Positions 21,999 to 31,240 of a DNA stretch of 40,455 bases are shown one piece after another; the first letter of the stretch is position 1, and each line of letters opens with the position of its first letter. The position numbers and the translations under genes are program-made. The stretch covers positions 1 through 40,455 of the forward strand of contig JAESSS010000071.1 of the NCBI GenBank assembly GCA_016763975.1, given 5' to 3'. Source of the stretch: Candidatus Altimarinota bacterium. GTDB taxonomy: Bacteria > Patescibacteriota > Gracilibacteria > UBA1369 > LOWO2-01-FULL-3. The notes beneath the pieces are model-generated. The model was not told the origin of the DNA. It made no database searches and saw nothing but the letters and a program-made list of their open reading frames with translations.

Positions 21999-22649
21999 AT
22001 GCATAAACCAAAAGAAACAGGACTAAACCCTCAGCAAAAAGAGGCCCTAACCCTATACGACATAAATCCACGCAAATTTGATCAAGAAGATGAATTAGCG
22101 CTTGCAGATTTAAGTAGTGAACAACTGGCAAGATTGGCCAGCCGAAAACTATTAAAGGGACCTTCGTTGGTGCTTAAAATCGCTAGAAAAATTGAGTCTA
22201 TATCAGAAGCAATTAGGCGCAGAAGCGGAATGATAACCCTGGCCACATTGGCGACAGGAATACTCGCTGGGGTGGGAGTGGTGGCTCTTAACACGGGTAA
22301 CGAAAGTGCGGCGCAGGATGTAGATAAAAAAGTATTGGCAGGATATGTTGGCGCGCACATATACACTAAATCAATCGACTGGACAAAAACAATGTGCTCA
22401 CTGGATCGTGATCAACTAGAAGCCTTACCAGCAAAAACATGGATATCCATGGGCACTAAGCGCATTGAGGCGATTAGTGACATGAAAGCAGAAATACTAA
22501 AGAAACTAGGCGATGCAAATCTAACTTTTTCTACTGAACAGTTAGAAACAATTGCGAGGGTAATGGATACGGATGAAATTGATGCAATAGGGCTAGAAAC
22601 ATTGCTAAAAACCGATGAGGAAAAAATTTCATTTCTTTTCAACGATTAA
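21999..22649 (+). CDS. Single-pass membrane protein (216 aa)
   Basis: First gene of a three-gene operon. A helical N-terminal cytoplasmic-type region (about residues 1-75) leads to one membrane segment (about 78-97, MITLATLATGILAGVGVVAL); the rest is helical and acidic with repeated short helix-loop units (LDRDQLEALPAKTWISMG, FSTEQLETIARVMDTDEIDAIG). The pattern E/D-Q-L-x-x-(I/L)-x occurs three times, in ALADLSSEQLARLA and in these two, suggesting tandem helical repeats on both sides of the membrane. No family recognised. Confidence 0.65.
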   Translation: MHKPKETGLNPQQKEALTLYDINPRKFDQEDELALADLSSEQLARLASRKLLKGPSLVLKIARKIESISEAIRRRSGMITLATLATGILAGVGVVALNTGNESAAQDVDKKVLAGYVGAHIYTKSIDWTKTMCSLDRDQLEALPAKTWISMGTKRIEAISDMKAEILKKLGDANLTFSTEQLETIARVMDTDEIDAIGLETLLKTDEEKISFLFND

Positions 22650-22658
22650 TCACAAGAT

Positions 22659-23894
22659 ATGAATCAAATACTTACACCAAAGGGACCAACGATAGATACT
22701 GCAGGTGAAAATGTCAGTATTAATAATGCAGAGAAACTGCGAGATACGACTAGGATAATGAATATTGTTCTGAGCATCTCAACTGCCCTGGTGATGGTTA
22801 CTGCCATAGCTGGGATAGCTACTTTTGGGAATGATGAAATAGTCCAAGGAGAAAATGAAAAAGGAGAAAGACCAATCAGTGAATATCTTCTTTTATTTTC
22901 GCTGATAGGAATGGCGATTAGCGCTATTGCGATGAAGTTATCGCTAAAATCTTTGACTGAATCTTCAGTGATAGATATGGACGATCTAAATAATTTAGTC
23001 GCAACTATCAAGAAACTGGAGAAAGAAGTACTCGAGATGAAAGAGGCTTTAGAAAATGAAATCAAAGAAAAAGAAAGAGCCCTGAAAGAACTAAAGGAAA
23101 GCGAGACAGCTAAACACCTAGAAGAAATACTAGAACTAAAGAAAATACATGGTAAAGAAGTGGAGGGCCTTGAATCAAGTATCAAGACTTTAAACGTAAA
23201 ATTACAAAAACTTGAATCAAAATTACAAGAACTTGAATCAAGTAACTTTGAGAACCTGAGAAAAGTTGCCGATTCGTCGATCATTATCGAAACCTCTGAT
23301 GCGATTAGTTCGATGCAAGAACGCTTACAAACCTTGAGCTCCAGATTGCGTTCTCTTTCGAATGGAGAAATAAAGGAAGGAGAGTTTTATATTTTGTTTT
23401 CGGTAAATCCTGATGTTACTAGATTGATCGAAGGTGTCGAAACTCGTTTAGATGCGATGATTACTGCATTTTGTGGAGAAGATAACCCAATGCAGGCTGA
23501 AAATGCTGAAATGCTTTTGCCCTTTGTGGAGACTCTAAAAATGATTAAAAGCCGTGCTGGAAGAAATGAATTTAAACTAGCAAGAGAAGAGGCTTTCAAG
23601 TTAATTGGGGGCTTGGATGCGATTGAAAGTTTTGCAGGAGAGGAAGAAACAGAACAAGAGGAGACGAAAGATTTTTTTGCGATTCTAGGAATTGTAGTGG
23701 AAACGGTATGGAGCGAGGCATTCTCGGAAGAGGTAAAACAGGTTTATAGAAAATTAGCGAGGGAATGTCACCCCGATCATCATCCTGATGACCCAGAAGC
23801 GGAAGAGCGTTTCAAAGATATCAACGAAGCTTACCAGGTTCTTTCGGATAAGGATTCATTTAATCAATACATAAAATATAACTATCAATCATGA
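22659..23894 (+). CDS. Membrane-anchored coiled-coil protein with C-terminal J domain
   Basis: 411 aa. Two membrane segments (about residues 33-55 and 73-93), a long coiled coil (about 105-195, very Glu/Lys/Leu-rich), a middle domain (about 200-330) and a C-terminal J domain (about 338-405): FFAILGI, then VYRKLARECHPDHHPDDPEAEER with the essential HPD at 371-373, and FKDINEAYQVLSDKDSFNQYI. J domains recruit and stimulate Hsp70 (DnaK). Having the J domain at the C-terminus of a membrane coiled-coil protein is unusual for DnaJ and points to local recruitment of DnaK at the membrane. The stop overlaps the next ATG by four bases. Confidence 0.75.
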   Translation: MNQILTPKGPTIDTAGENVSINNAEKLRDTTRIMNIVLSISTALVMVTAIAGIATFGNDEIVQGENEKGERPISEYLLLFSLIGMAISAIAMKLSLKSLTESSVIDMDDLNNLVATIKKLEKEVLEMKEALENEIKEKERALKELKESETAKHLEEILELKKIHGKEVEGLESSIKTLNVKLQKLESKLQELESSNFENLRKVADSSIIIETSDAISSMQERLQTLSSRLRSLSNGEIKEGEFYILFSVNPDVTRLIEGVETRLDAMITAFCGEDNPMQAENAEMLLPFVETLKMIKSRAGRNEFKLAREEAFKLIGGLDAIESFAGEEETEQEETKDFFAILGIVVETVWSEAFSEEVKQVYRKLARECHPDHHPDDPEAEERFKDINEAYQVLSDKDSFNQYIKYNYQS

Positions 23895-24904
23895 AATCAC
23901 TAAAACTTAGAGGGGCAATAGGAGGGCAAATACGAATGGGCGGATCACTAACAAGAAGAGCAAAAGGAAGTGCAAACTCTGATGCTTTGGCAAAACTTCA
24001 AATGCTAAAAAGTGGCAAAGATAGCTCGGCAATAGACGCCATGAAAGCTAATGCAAAAAAAGCAGCCGACGAAAGGGAAAGGATGAAACAAGAGGAAGCT
24101 CAAGCAGTATTGAGGGATGAATTTTTCCAAAAAATCATAAAAGAATTTAGAATAAAACTATTACTATCATTCGATTTTACTTACAGCACCTCAGGGGATA
24201 TTGGGAATATCGTCAATGAAGGAGAAGAATTAGTAAGGATTTTGAGGGAAGAATTCCCACAGGGAATTGAAGTATTACCAGTCGCAGTGAGGGGAGAAGG
24301 CCACTATGGACACAATAATCCAGATGTTGTGGTCGGGGCCATTAACGACTTGGGCCATTATAAAAGTGTTAGAAATATAGGATACAATGCACCAACGCCA
24401 GTAGCACATGGGGTGGTAAGCGGAAGTCGGGATGAATTCTTTGCTGGAGGTGATAGCGATGAAAAATTAGTGCAAGCAGCCGTAACTATTGGGGATGAAT
24501 ACTATGAAATACCTGATGATTACCGAAGAGATGTCATTGAGAGATTTAATCGTGACAATATCCACCTAGCTGGACTAGTCACCGTAGACAATGAATCAGC
24601 AATAAATAGCCATGAGGCAGGAATCGTAGAGCCCTTAAAGGAAGGACTTGGTTATGTGGTAAAAAGATCGGATGGGGAAATTTCTGCAGTCCAACTAATC
24701 GCGATATTTCTGACAAATATAAGAGATAACATTGCGAATGTGATGGCCCAGAAAGAACTAGAAACGTACCTAGCGAGGCAAAATGCTGTGACAAAAATTG
24801 CTGCAATAAAAAGAACCGGACTAGCTCAAAGCTTGAAAAGAAGAGGGCTACATAGAGAAGCCCGCAATGTAATTGGAAAGGAGAGGAAGATGCTAGGTGA
24901 ATAG
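23891..24904 (+). CDS. vWA-like domain protein (337 aa)
   Basis: Translationally coupled to the J-domain gene (ATGA overlap). After a basic, disordered N-terminus (1-75) comes a Rossmann-like region: LLLSFDFTYSTSGDIGNIVNEG (here D95-x-T97-x-S99 takes the place of the MIDAS D-x-S-x-S), a VAVRGEGHYGHN stretch (about 131-142) in the place of the Y-R-D-H strand, and AGGDSDEKLVQAAV (about 185-198) matching the GGGD-x-P-E-D-x-x-x-A-L turn of D-x-T-G-S-M type vWA domains. The C-terminal ~90 residues are helical and basic. The fold assignment is by eye. A metal-dependent adhesion or assembly role with the J-domain partner is inference. Confidence 0.5.
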   Translation: MKSLKLRGAIGGQIRMGGSLTRRAKGSANSDALAKLQMLKSGKDSSAIDAMKANAKKAADERERMKQEEAQAVLRDEFFQKIIKEFRIKLLLSFDFTYSTSGDIGNIVNEGEELVRILREEFPQGIEVLPVAVRGEGHYGHNNPDVVVGAINDLGHYKSVRNIGYNAPTPVAHGVVSGSRDEFFAGGDSDEKLVQAAVTIGDEYYEIPDDYRRDVIERFNRDNIHLAGLVTVDNESAINSHEAGIVEPLKEGLGYVVKRSDGEISAVQLIAIFLTNIRDNIANVMAQKELETYLARQNAVTKIAAIKRTGLAQSLKRRGLHREARNVIGKERKMLGE

Positions 24905-24916
24905 CTGCTTGTAGTC

Positions 24917-24945
24917 TTGCCTTTTTGCTTAAAATCTGACATAAT
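24917..24945 (+). promoter_or_regulatory. Promoter of the 523-aa gene (leaderless)
   Basis: TTGCCT (24917-24922), 17 bases, CATAAT (24940-24945), seven bases before the ATG at 24953. Confidence 0.65.
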
Positions 24946-24952
24946 CGAGCCT

Positions 24953-26524
24953 ATGCTTTTAAATGGAAATCCCACAAATAGAGAAACCTTGGAGACTCGG
25001 GAATACTATCCTGTGGGGATGGCGCCGCGGCAGGTTGAGCTGACGGATCCATATGCGGTTTCGAGCTCGCTGTTGAGCCTAATTTATGATCTTCGGCAGA
25101 GAGATGGTGCTCCAACACTGCTAATGGCAGATGCGCATGCCAATATTCAACGTAACTTAGCGAGCAATGACCCTGAGGAGGCAAGGGCCAAGGCGCACGA
25201 ATTGGCAGAATATTACAAACTGATGTGTGAAGGGATTCAAGATGTGGCTGATGAAGAAGGAGTTGGAGAAAGATTGCCAGTAAGGATCATGTCAGAGATG
25301 GTTGAACGCGCGGACTTTGAAAACTTGATGAAAGATCTGAGACGGCTTTTTTGGGAAAATGAAGGATTTAGGGATATGGTTTATCACTGTGTTCCACGTA
25401 GCCAAAGACCAAAAAGACATAGAGATAAAACCCTATCTGAGCTAAAAGCTTCTAGCGAAACTGCATACCAAAAAGCGCTAGATGCTACGGAATATGTGTT
25501 TCAACAAATTTCATATGTGTTGCTTTTGGATGGCAAGAAGTTGGGCCATGAGGGAGAGTGGAATTATGATCGAATAAGTGAAGAAGCGGCAAGATTACTG
25601 GGGAGAGAGTCTGCTAATTTAAAATTTGAAACTGTAAAACCTGAGGGCGCAGAAGATGTGGTGCATTATGCGGCGACGAAAATAACGAGAGCAAGCGTAA
25701 GAAAAGACCTAGTGTCTGCACAGCAGGATCTAGGGTTTATCGACCATGCCAATCGAGGAGAGGATTTTGATCCTGAAATTTATGAACAATTCGATGAAGC
25801 CGAGATGAAGTATAAAAAAATGAATGCGATCTACGAAAAAATGATCGAAAGAGCGGAGGGCGAAATGGAGGAGATCGTGAGATTTCGCTATGTACGGGAA
25901 ATTCTTTTTACCCTACTGACAAGAAGCGAAATGTTCCGATTTATCTTTGCAGAATCTGGACTTACTGATGTGATCGAGGGAAAAACTCCTTTAAAAAAAC
26001 TTGGTGAGAATCCAAACCTCCTACCTTTTGAATGTGAGAAACATCCAGATGAGAGCGATGAAAGATATTTCCTGAGATATGCAGATGCTTTGATTCATGA
26101 GAGGGGTCCTGTATTTCGGCATTCAGGGGAGATGAGTATTACGACGATAATTTGTAATAAAGTTGCTGAATTAATGGAGAATCATCGATATCGAGGTGGC
26201 GGATGGAACGAAGAGGCAGGTTACCTAGGGATGACAAAATACTGCTTTACCAGATATCCGAAACGGAATGAATATAAATTACTGAAAACACCACCCGATC
26301 AACAAGAACAAGTGGGATTCAAGCTTTTGAAGGAACTCCTAGATACCATCCGTGGCACAGATCTAGAAAATATGTGGAGAAGGCTGATGGGACTGCCAAG
26401 GGTAGAGGGATTGCCAGAGGGAGACATGGGCAGGCTAGAGGAATTGATGAAGCATGAGATTTGGGGTGATTGCATGGTAGAAGCTTTTCGGAGGTTGAAG
26501 AGCGGAGAGAACAAGAGGTCTTGA
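24953..26524 (+). CDS. Large protein with possible cyclodipeptide-synthase-like domain
   Basis: 523 aa, start at ATG 24953 from the promoter position; the open frame extends 12 codons further into the promoter. Residues about 25-215 show a pattern I associate with tRNA-dependent cyclodipeptide synthases (class-Ic aaRS-like Rossmann fold): a short strand ending VELTDPYAVSS, the strand-loop TLLMADAHANIQRN, EEARAKAHELAEYYK, ENEGFRDMVYHCV, and TEYVFQQISYVLLLDGKKLGHEGEWNYDRI. Against the usual catalytic set, the nucleophile Ser would be Thr31 or a nearby Ser, Tyr181 is kept, and the Glu four residues on is Gln185. The C-terminal 300 residues are helical and unrecognised. Identity is uncertain. Confidence 0.4.
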   Translation: MLLNGNPTNRETLETREYYPVGMAPRQVELTDPYAVSSSLLSLIYDLRQRDGAPTLLMADAHANIQRNLASNDPEEARAKAHELAEYYKLMCEGIQDVADEEGVGERLPVRIMSEMVERADFENLMKDLRRLFWENEGFRDMVYHCVPRSQRPKRHRDKTLSELKASSETAYQKALDATEYVFQQISYVLLLDGKKLGHEGEWNYDRISEEAARLLGRESANLKFETVKPEGAEDVVHYAATKITRASVRKDLVSAQQDLGFIDHANRGEDFDPEIYEQFDEAEMKYKKMNAIYEKMIERAEGEMEEIVRFRYVREILFTLLTRSEMFRFIFAESGLTDVIEGKTPLKKLGENPNLLPFECEKHPDESDERYFLRYADALIHERGPVFRHSGEMSITTIICNKVAELMENHRYRGGGWNEEAGYLGMTKYCFTRYPKRNEYKLLKTPPDQQEQVGFKLLKELLDTIRGTDLENMWRRLMGLPRVEGLPEGDMGRLEELMKHEIWGDCMVEAFRRLKSGENKRS

Positions 26525-26551
26525 AGGTCTGAACTTCTGTTTCGATAGCAC

Positions 26552-26580
26552 TTGACCTATTTCGATTTCTTGTCTAAAAT
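26552..26580 (+). promoter_or_regulatory. Promoter of carB
   Basis: TTGACC (26552-26557), 17 bases, TAAAAT (26575-26580); leader about 20 bases, with no Shine-Dalgarno at a useful distance. Confidence 0.7.
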
Positions 26581-26607
26581 TCTGAGGATCTAAGCCACTT
26601 AAAATCA

Positions 26608-29600
26608 ATGTTTAGCCGCAAAGCACCCGAAAAAAAGCCTGAGCTCAAAAATGTGAAGAAGGTTTTGGTATTGGGGTCTGGGGCTCTTAAGATTGGACAG
26701 GCTGGGGAATTCGATTATAGCGGTTCACAGGGGATCAAGGCTCTGAAAGAAGAGGGCATAGCATCGGTTTTGGTGAATCCAAATATTGCGACGATTCAGA
26801 CAAGTGAGGGGCTGGCGGACAAGATTTATTTTGTGCCGGTAAATGCTTATTTTGTGGAGAAAGTGATTCAGGAAGAACGACCTGATGGGATTTTGTTGAG
26901 CTTTGGTGGACAGACTGCGCTGAATTGTGGAGTGGAATTATATGAAAAAGGGATTTTGAAGAAATATGGAGTGGAAGTGCTGGGTACGCCGGTGGATGCG
27001 ATTTTGAAGACTGAAGATAGAGAACTTTTTAATAAAGAATTACAGAAAATTAATGTAAATGTGCCCGTGAGCATAGCTTGTACCACCAAGCCTCAGGCTA
27101 TGGCTGCTGCGAAGGAAATTGGCTATCCGCTGATGATTCGTGCCGCTTTTGCGCTTGGAGGAAAGGGAAGTGGTTTTGCTGCAGATGATGCAGAATTGAA
27201 TGAAATGTTGGATACGGCTTTTGCTTATAGTCCACAAGTTTTGGTGGAGGAAAATTTGAAGGGATGGAAGGAAGTGGAGTATGAAATTGTGAGAGATCGC
27301 GCTGACAACTGCATCACGGTTTGTAATATGGAAAATTTCGATCCGCTGGGAATTCATACTGGAGAATCGATTGTGGTGGCGCCTTCACAGACTTTGACTA
27401 ATAGCGAATATCACAAACTGAGAGAAATCGGGATCAAGGTGATTAGGCATTTGGGAATTGTGGGAGAATGTAATATTCAATACGCTCTCGATCCACATTC
27501 TGAGGATTATCGTGTGATCGAGGTAAATGCTCGCTTGTCACGGTCTTCGGCTTTGGCTTCAAAAGCGACTGGATATCCTTTGGCGCATGTGGCGGCGAAA
27601 TTGGCTTTGGGTTACAAACTTCCTGAGTTGAAGAATGCAGTTACTGGCAATACGACGGCGTGTTTTGAGCCAGCTTTGGATTATTTGGCACTGAAGATTC
27701 CGCGTTGGGATCTGAATAAATTTAGAATGGTTTCTAAGGAAATTACGACGGAGATGAAATCGGTTGGGGAAATAATGGCTTTGGGCAGGAGTTTTGAGGA
27801 AGTTGTGCAGAAGGGATTGAGAATGTTGCAGGTTGGATTACATGGATTGGTGGCCAATGAGGATGTGAGATTGGAAACTCATGAGCTGGAAGAGGACATT
27901 GCTAAACCGACACCGAAAAGGATATTGGTAGTTGCAGAAGCGTTGAGACAGGGATGGTCGGTGGAGAGGATTCACGAACTTTCAGGAATTGATCATTGGT
28001 TCTTGGATAAATTGAAAAACATTGTGCAGGTTGGTGAAAGGTTAAAAGAATGTGATTTGGATGAGGAAATGATGACTGTGGCCAAGAAAAAAGGATTTTC
28101 TGATAAACAAATTGGATTTATTAAAGGCAAAGGTGAGTTGGAGATTCGTGCGCGCCGTAAAGAATTGGGCGTGATGCCGGCGATCAAACAGATCGATACG
28201 ATGGCAGCGGAATATCCGGCAAGTACGAACTATTTGTATATGACTTATCACGGTGACAAACATGATGTGGAGCCAACTGGTAAGAAAAAAGTGATAGTAC
28301 TGGGCTCTGGAGCCTACTGTATCGGTTCTTCGGTTGAGTTTGACTGGTGTTGTGTCAACGCTGTTCAAACTTGTGCGAAGGACGGCTACGAGACTGTGAT
28401 GATCAATTACAATCCGGAAACAGTGTCCACGGATTACGATATTTGTGACAAACTTTATTTTGATGAACTTTCTTTGGAAAGAGTTTTGGATATTTGTGAA
28501 TTTGAAGAAGGTGTTGTAGGAGTGATCGTTTCGACTGGTGGGCAGATAGCGAATAATTTGGCGATGAAATTACATAAAGCTGGTGTGAAAATTTTAGGAA
28601 CTTCACCGGAAAACATTGATAGAGCAGAGGATAGACATAAATTTTCGGGAATGTTGGATGAGCAGGGAATCGACCAACCTCAATGGCAGGAATTGGCGCA
28701 GATGGAGGATGTATTTGGATTTGTGGATAAGGTAGGCTTTCCAGTTTTGGTAAGGCCTTCATACGTACTGAGTGGAGCTGCGATGAGCGTGGCTTATGAT
28801 CGTGATGCTTTGGAAACTTTCCTCGGCAAAGCGGTGAAAATCTCGAAAGATGCGCCAGTGGTAGTGTCAAAATTTGAAACCGGGGCGAAAGAAATCGAGG
28901 TGGATGCAGTGGCTCACAAAGGCGAAGTAGTGATCTATGCGATTGCCGAACACATCGAAAATGCCGGAGTACACAGTGGAGATGCGACTATCGTTCTTCC
29001 ACCACAAAAACTATATATGGAGACTATTCGTCGCGTGAAAAGTATCACGAAAAAAATTGCAAAAGAGTTAGATATTAGCGGACCATTCAACATTCAATTC
29101 TTGGCAAAAAACAATCGTGTGATGGTGATCGAATGTAACTTGAGGTCTTCTAGATCTTTCCCATTCTCATCAAAAGTTACCGGATACAACTTCATCGAAA
29201 TCGCCACCGAATCAATGCTCAAAGCCTCTACCGGCAAAGCATCAAAACGTGGTGAGGAATTATTGGCGGACCGATCTTACAAAACTTTGGACCTGAACTA
29301 TGTGGGTGTAAAAGCGCCACAATTCAGCTTTCCGCGGCTAAAAGGAGCCGATCCTGTACTGGGCGTGGAAATGGCTTCGACAGGGGAGGTGGGATGTTTT
29401 GGAGACGACCTGAATGAAGCATTCTTAAAATCGATGATCTCAGTAGGATTTGAATTACCAAAAAAAGGAGTGTTATTTAGTATCGGAGGAACTGAGGCAA
29501 AAGCGGATTTGTTGGAAGCGGCAAATACTTTTGCGGAAATGGGATTCAAGATTTTTGGAACACCGGGAACATGTGAATTTTTCGAGAAAAATGGTTTGAA

Positions 29601-29865
29601 ATGTAAAAAACTGGCTAAAGTTTCTTCCGGAGATCGACCAAATATCGTGGATGGCATGATGGACGGCGATTTTGATTTACTGATCAATATTCCAACAAAT
29701 TATGCACGCGCAACAGTGACTGACGGCTACACAATTCGCCGCAAATCAGTAGACTTAAACATCCCCCTAATCACCAACGTGCAAGTGGCCAAAATCATGG
29801 CAGAAGCTTTAAACGAGTATGGTATTGAGGATTTGAAGGTGAAGGATTTGAGTTATTATGTTTAA
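26608..29865 (+). CDS. carB: Carbamoyl-phosphate synthase large chain, eukaryote-like type
   Basis: Complete 1085-aa synthetase that makes carbamoyl phosphate from ammonia, bicarbonate and two ATP for pyrimidine and arginine synthesis. Two homologous ATP-grasp halves (about 1-400 and 553-940), the oligomerisation domain between, and a C-terminal MGS-like regulatory domain (about 945-1085; GTPGTCEFFEKNG). Signature stretches, NPNIATIQTS, IRAAFALGGKGSGFA, GSSVEFDWC, NYNPETVSTDYD, SYVLSGAAMSVAY and ECNLRSSRSFPF, match the eukaryotic CAD/CPS1 type rather than the E. coli type (which has IRPSFTMGG and RAARTVPF). No carA is in the window, so the glutaminase is elsewhere or ammonia is used directly. 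It ends 6 bases from the convergent Cys-rich gene. Confidence 0.95.
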   Translation: MFSRKAPEKKPELKNVKKVLVLGSGALKIGQAGEFDYSGSQGIKALKEEGIASVLVNPNIATIQTSEGLADKIYFVPVNAYFVEKVIQEERPDGILLSFGGQTALNCGVELYEKGILKKYGVEVLGTPVDAILKTEDRELFNKELQKINVNVPVSIACTTKPQAMAAAKEIGYPLMIRAAFALGGKGSGFAADDAELNEMLDTAFAYSPQVLVEENLKGWKEVEYEIVRDRADNCITVCNMENFDPLGIHTGESIVVAPSQTLTNSEYHKLREIGIKVIRHLGIVGECNIQYALDPHSEDYRVIEVNARLSRSSALASKATGYPLAHVAAKLALGYKLPELKNAVTGNTTACFEPALDYLALKIPRWDLNKFRMVSKEITTEMKSVGEIMALGRSFEEVVQKGLRMLQVGLHGLVANEDVRLETHELEEDIAKPTPKRILVVAEALRQGWSVERIHELSGIDHWFLDKLKNIVQVGERLKECDLDEEMMTVAKKKGFSDKQIGFIKGKGELEIRARRKELGVMPAIKQIDTMAAEYPASTNYLYMTYHGDKHDVEPTGKKKVIVLGSGAYCIGSSVEFDWCCVNAVQTCAKDGYETVMINYNPETVSTDYDICDKLYFDELSLERVLDICEFEEGVVGVIVSTGGQIANNLAMKLHKAGVKILGTSPENIDRAEDRHKFSGMLDEQGIDQPQWQELAQMEDVFGFVDKVGFPVLVRPSYVLSGAAMSVAYDRDALETFLGKAVKISKDAPVVVSKFETGAKEIEVDAVAHKGEVVIYAIAEHIENAGVHSGDATIVLPPQKLYMETIRRVKSITKKIAKELDISGPFNIQFLAKNNRVMVIECNLRSSRSFPFSSKVTGYNFIEIATESMLKASTGKASKRGEELLADRSYKTLDLNYVGVKAPQFSFPRLKGADPVLGVEMASTGEVGCFGDDLNEAFLKSMISVGFELPKKGVLFSIGGTEAKADLLEAANTFAEMGFKIFGTPGTCEFFEKNGLKCKKLAKVSSGDRPNIVDGMMDGDFDLLINIPTNYARATVTDGYTIRRKSVDLNIPLITNVQVAKIMAEALNEYGIEDLKVKDLSYYV

Positions 29866-29871
29866 AGCCTA

Positions 29872-31095
29872 CTAGTTGCCGCCACCTTTGCCGCTGTAGA
29901 GGTCGTTGCAATTGTTGATTAATTCACCAAGACCCGTAACTCCATTACTGCTGTCTTCAGCGTACTGAAGACAATCTTCCTTGGAAATACAAGTAAGGTC
30001 GTCGAAGTGTGCCTGAGCCTCGTCTAAACTTTCTTGAAGGTTGCCGTTGAAGGCTGGACATTCGCTAGGGAAGTCCGAAACCTGTAGCGGTGAACTAACT
30101 TCGCCTCCATTACATTCTAAACTCTTGTTGGCAGCGACTTTTTCCCAAGGCTCACATTCTTCATCTACTTCTTCATACTTCATCTCTGTGCCTTCTGGAC
30201 ACTGCCATTTGTCCTTACATTGATATTCTTCTGGGCTGTAAATGGTAACTTGGACGTTTTTGTCTAACTGGTGCACAACTTTGGAACCAAACTTTGATGG
30301 ACATTCTAAAGTCGCAACGTAACCTAATTCGCTAATAGATACGTCGATAATTGACTCTCCGCACTCACAGCTAGTATCATAAGTGATTTCCTCGTCGCTA
30401 GGCGCACCCGGAATGTCTATTGGGACCTGTGGAATTCCTGGAGTACCTGTTCCGGAGCCACGACCATTGCCAGCATCTCGTCCAGCGACAGTTGGATAAC
30501 CTGGATCTCCTCTCTCTGTACCCGGATCCTCGACTTCAGTTCCATCTCTGCCAGGGATAATTAATCCTATTGGAGTCCTATCTCCAATATTCCAAACAAA
30601 CTTTTGTGAGTCGAAATCAAAGTCACCCTTACTACTTTTGATCGGCTCCTGAGGTGTCAAAAGTAAGGGATCGTATTTTGAAAATGGTGAATCTATTGGT
30701 GGCGGTATTTCGCCCTCTTCCCCTTCTTCAAGAATTGGCTCACAAACAAAACCATCTTCCGTAACCTCTCCAACACTGTAGCCTTCTGGACATTCCTCAA
30801 AACAAACCGCAGTACCATCTTCTTTTAATCCCCACATTGCTTCACCTTCAGCACATTTCTGAACACAAACTAAAGAATCATCAACATTGTAGCCCCACAG
30901 AACAGTTCCATCTGGACAAGATTCGACACACCACCAAGGAAGATCTTCAGAAATCTCAACTGTGGCCTCATTGCCACGCTCACCTCCGCCACCTCTTGTA
31001 TCCCCTTGAAAGAGAGTAGGAGAAGCGCTAGCCCATGCGGAAAAACCTGCGACGAGCACAAGGGCCATCGCTATTATCATTTTCTTATTTTTCAT
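29872..31095 (-). CDS. Secreted cysteine-rich protein with three short repeats
   Basis: 407 aa, Sec signal peptide (about 1-24, ending AWASA). Residues about 53-118 hold three tandem units of the form C-x3-C-P/A-(D/E)-G-x(n)-D-G/D-x-x-V-C (WCVESCPDGTVLWG, QKCAEGEAMWG, EECPEGYSVGE). A Gly/Pro-rich linker follows (about 120-240), then a second Cys-rich domain (about 245-345). There are 18 cysteines in the mature protein, suggesting nine disulfides, a likely client for the DsbA-VKOR pair. No sorting motif is seen. A surface or adhesive role is guesswork. Confidence 0.75.
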   Translation of the reverse strand: MKNKKMIIAMALVLVAGFSAWASASPTLFQGDTRGGGGERGNEATVEISEDLPWWCVESCPDGTVLWGYNVDDSLVCVQKCAEGEAMWGLKEDGTAVCFEECPEGYSVGEVTEDGFVCEPILEEGEEGEIPPPIDSPFSKYDPLLLTPQEPIKSSKGDFDFDSQKFVWNIGDRTPIGLIIPGRDGTEVEDPGTERGDPGYPTVAGRDAGNGRGSGTGTPGIPQVPIDIPGAPSDEEITYDTSCECGESIIDVSISELGYVATLECPSKFGSKVVHQLDKNVQVTIYSPEEYQCKDKWQCPEGTEMKYEEVDEECEPWEKVAANKSLECNGGEVSSPLQVSDFPSECPAFNGNLQESLDEAQAHFDDLTCISKEDCLQYAEDSSNGVTGLGELINNCNDLYSGKGGGN

Positions 31096-31240
31096 ATTTA
31101 ATTTGGATTGAGAAGTTAAATCCAGATTACACTAGGGGAGGAGAGGGGGCAAATTCTAGGGATTTTGCATTCCTTTATTGGCTGATTTTTAATTCCTCAA
31201 TAATGCTGTTATGATTACTTCTTAGCTTTTATCTGCTTTT

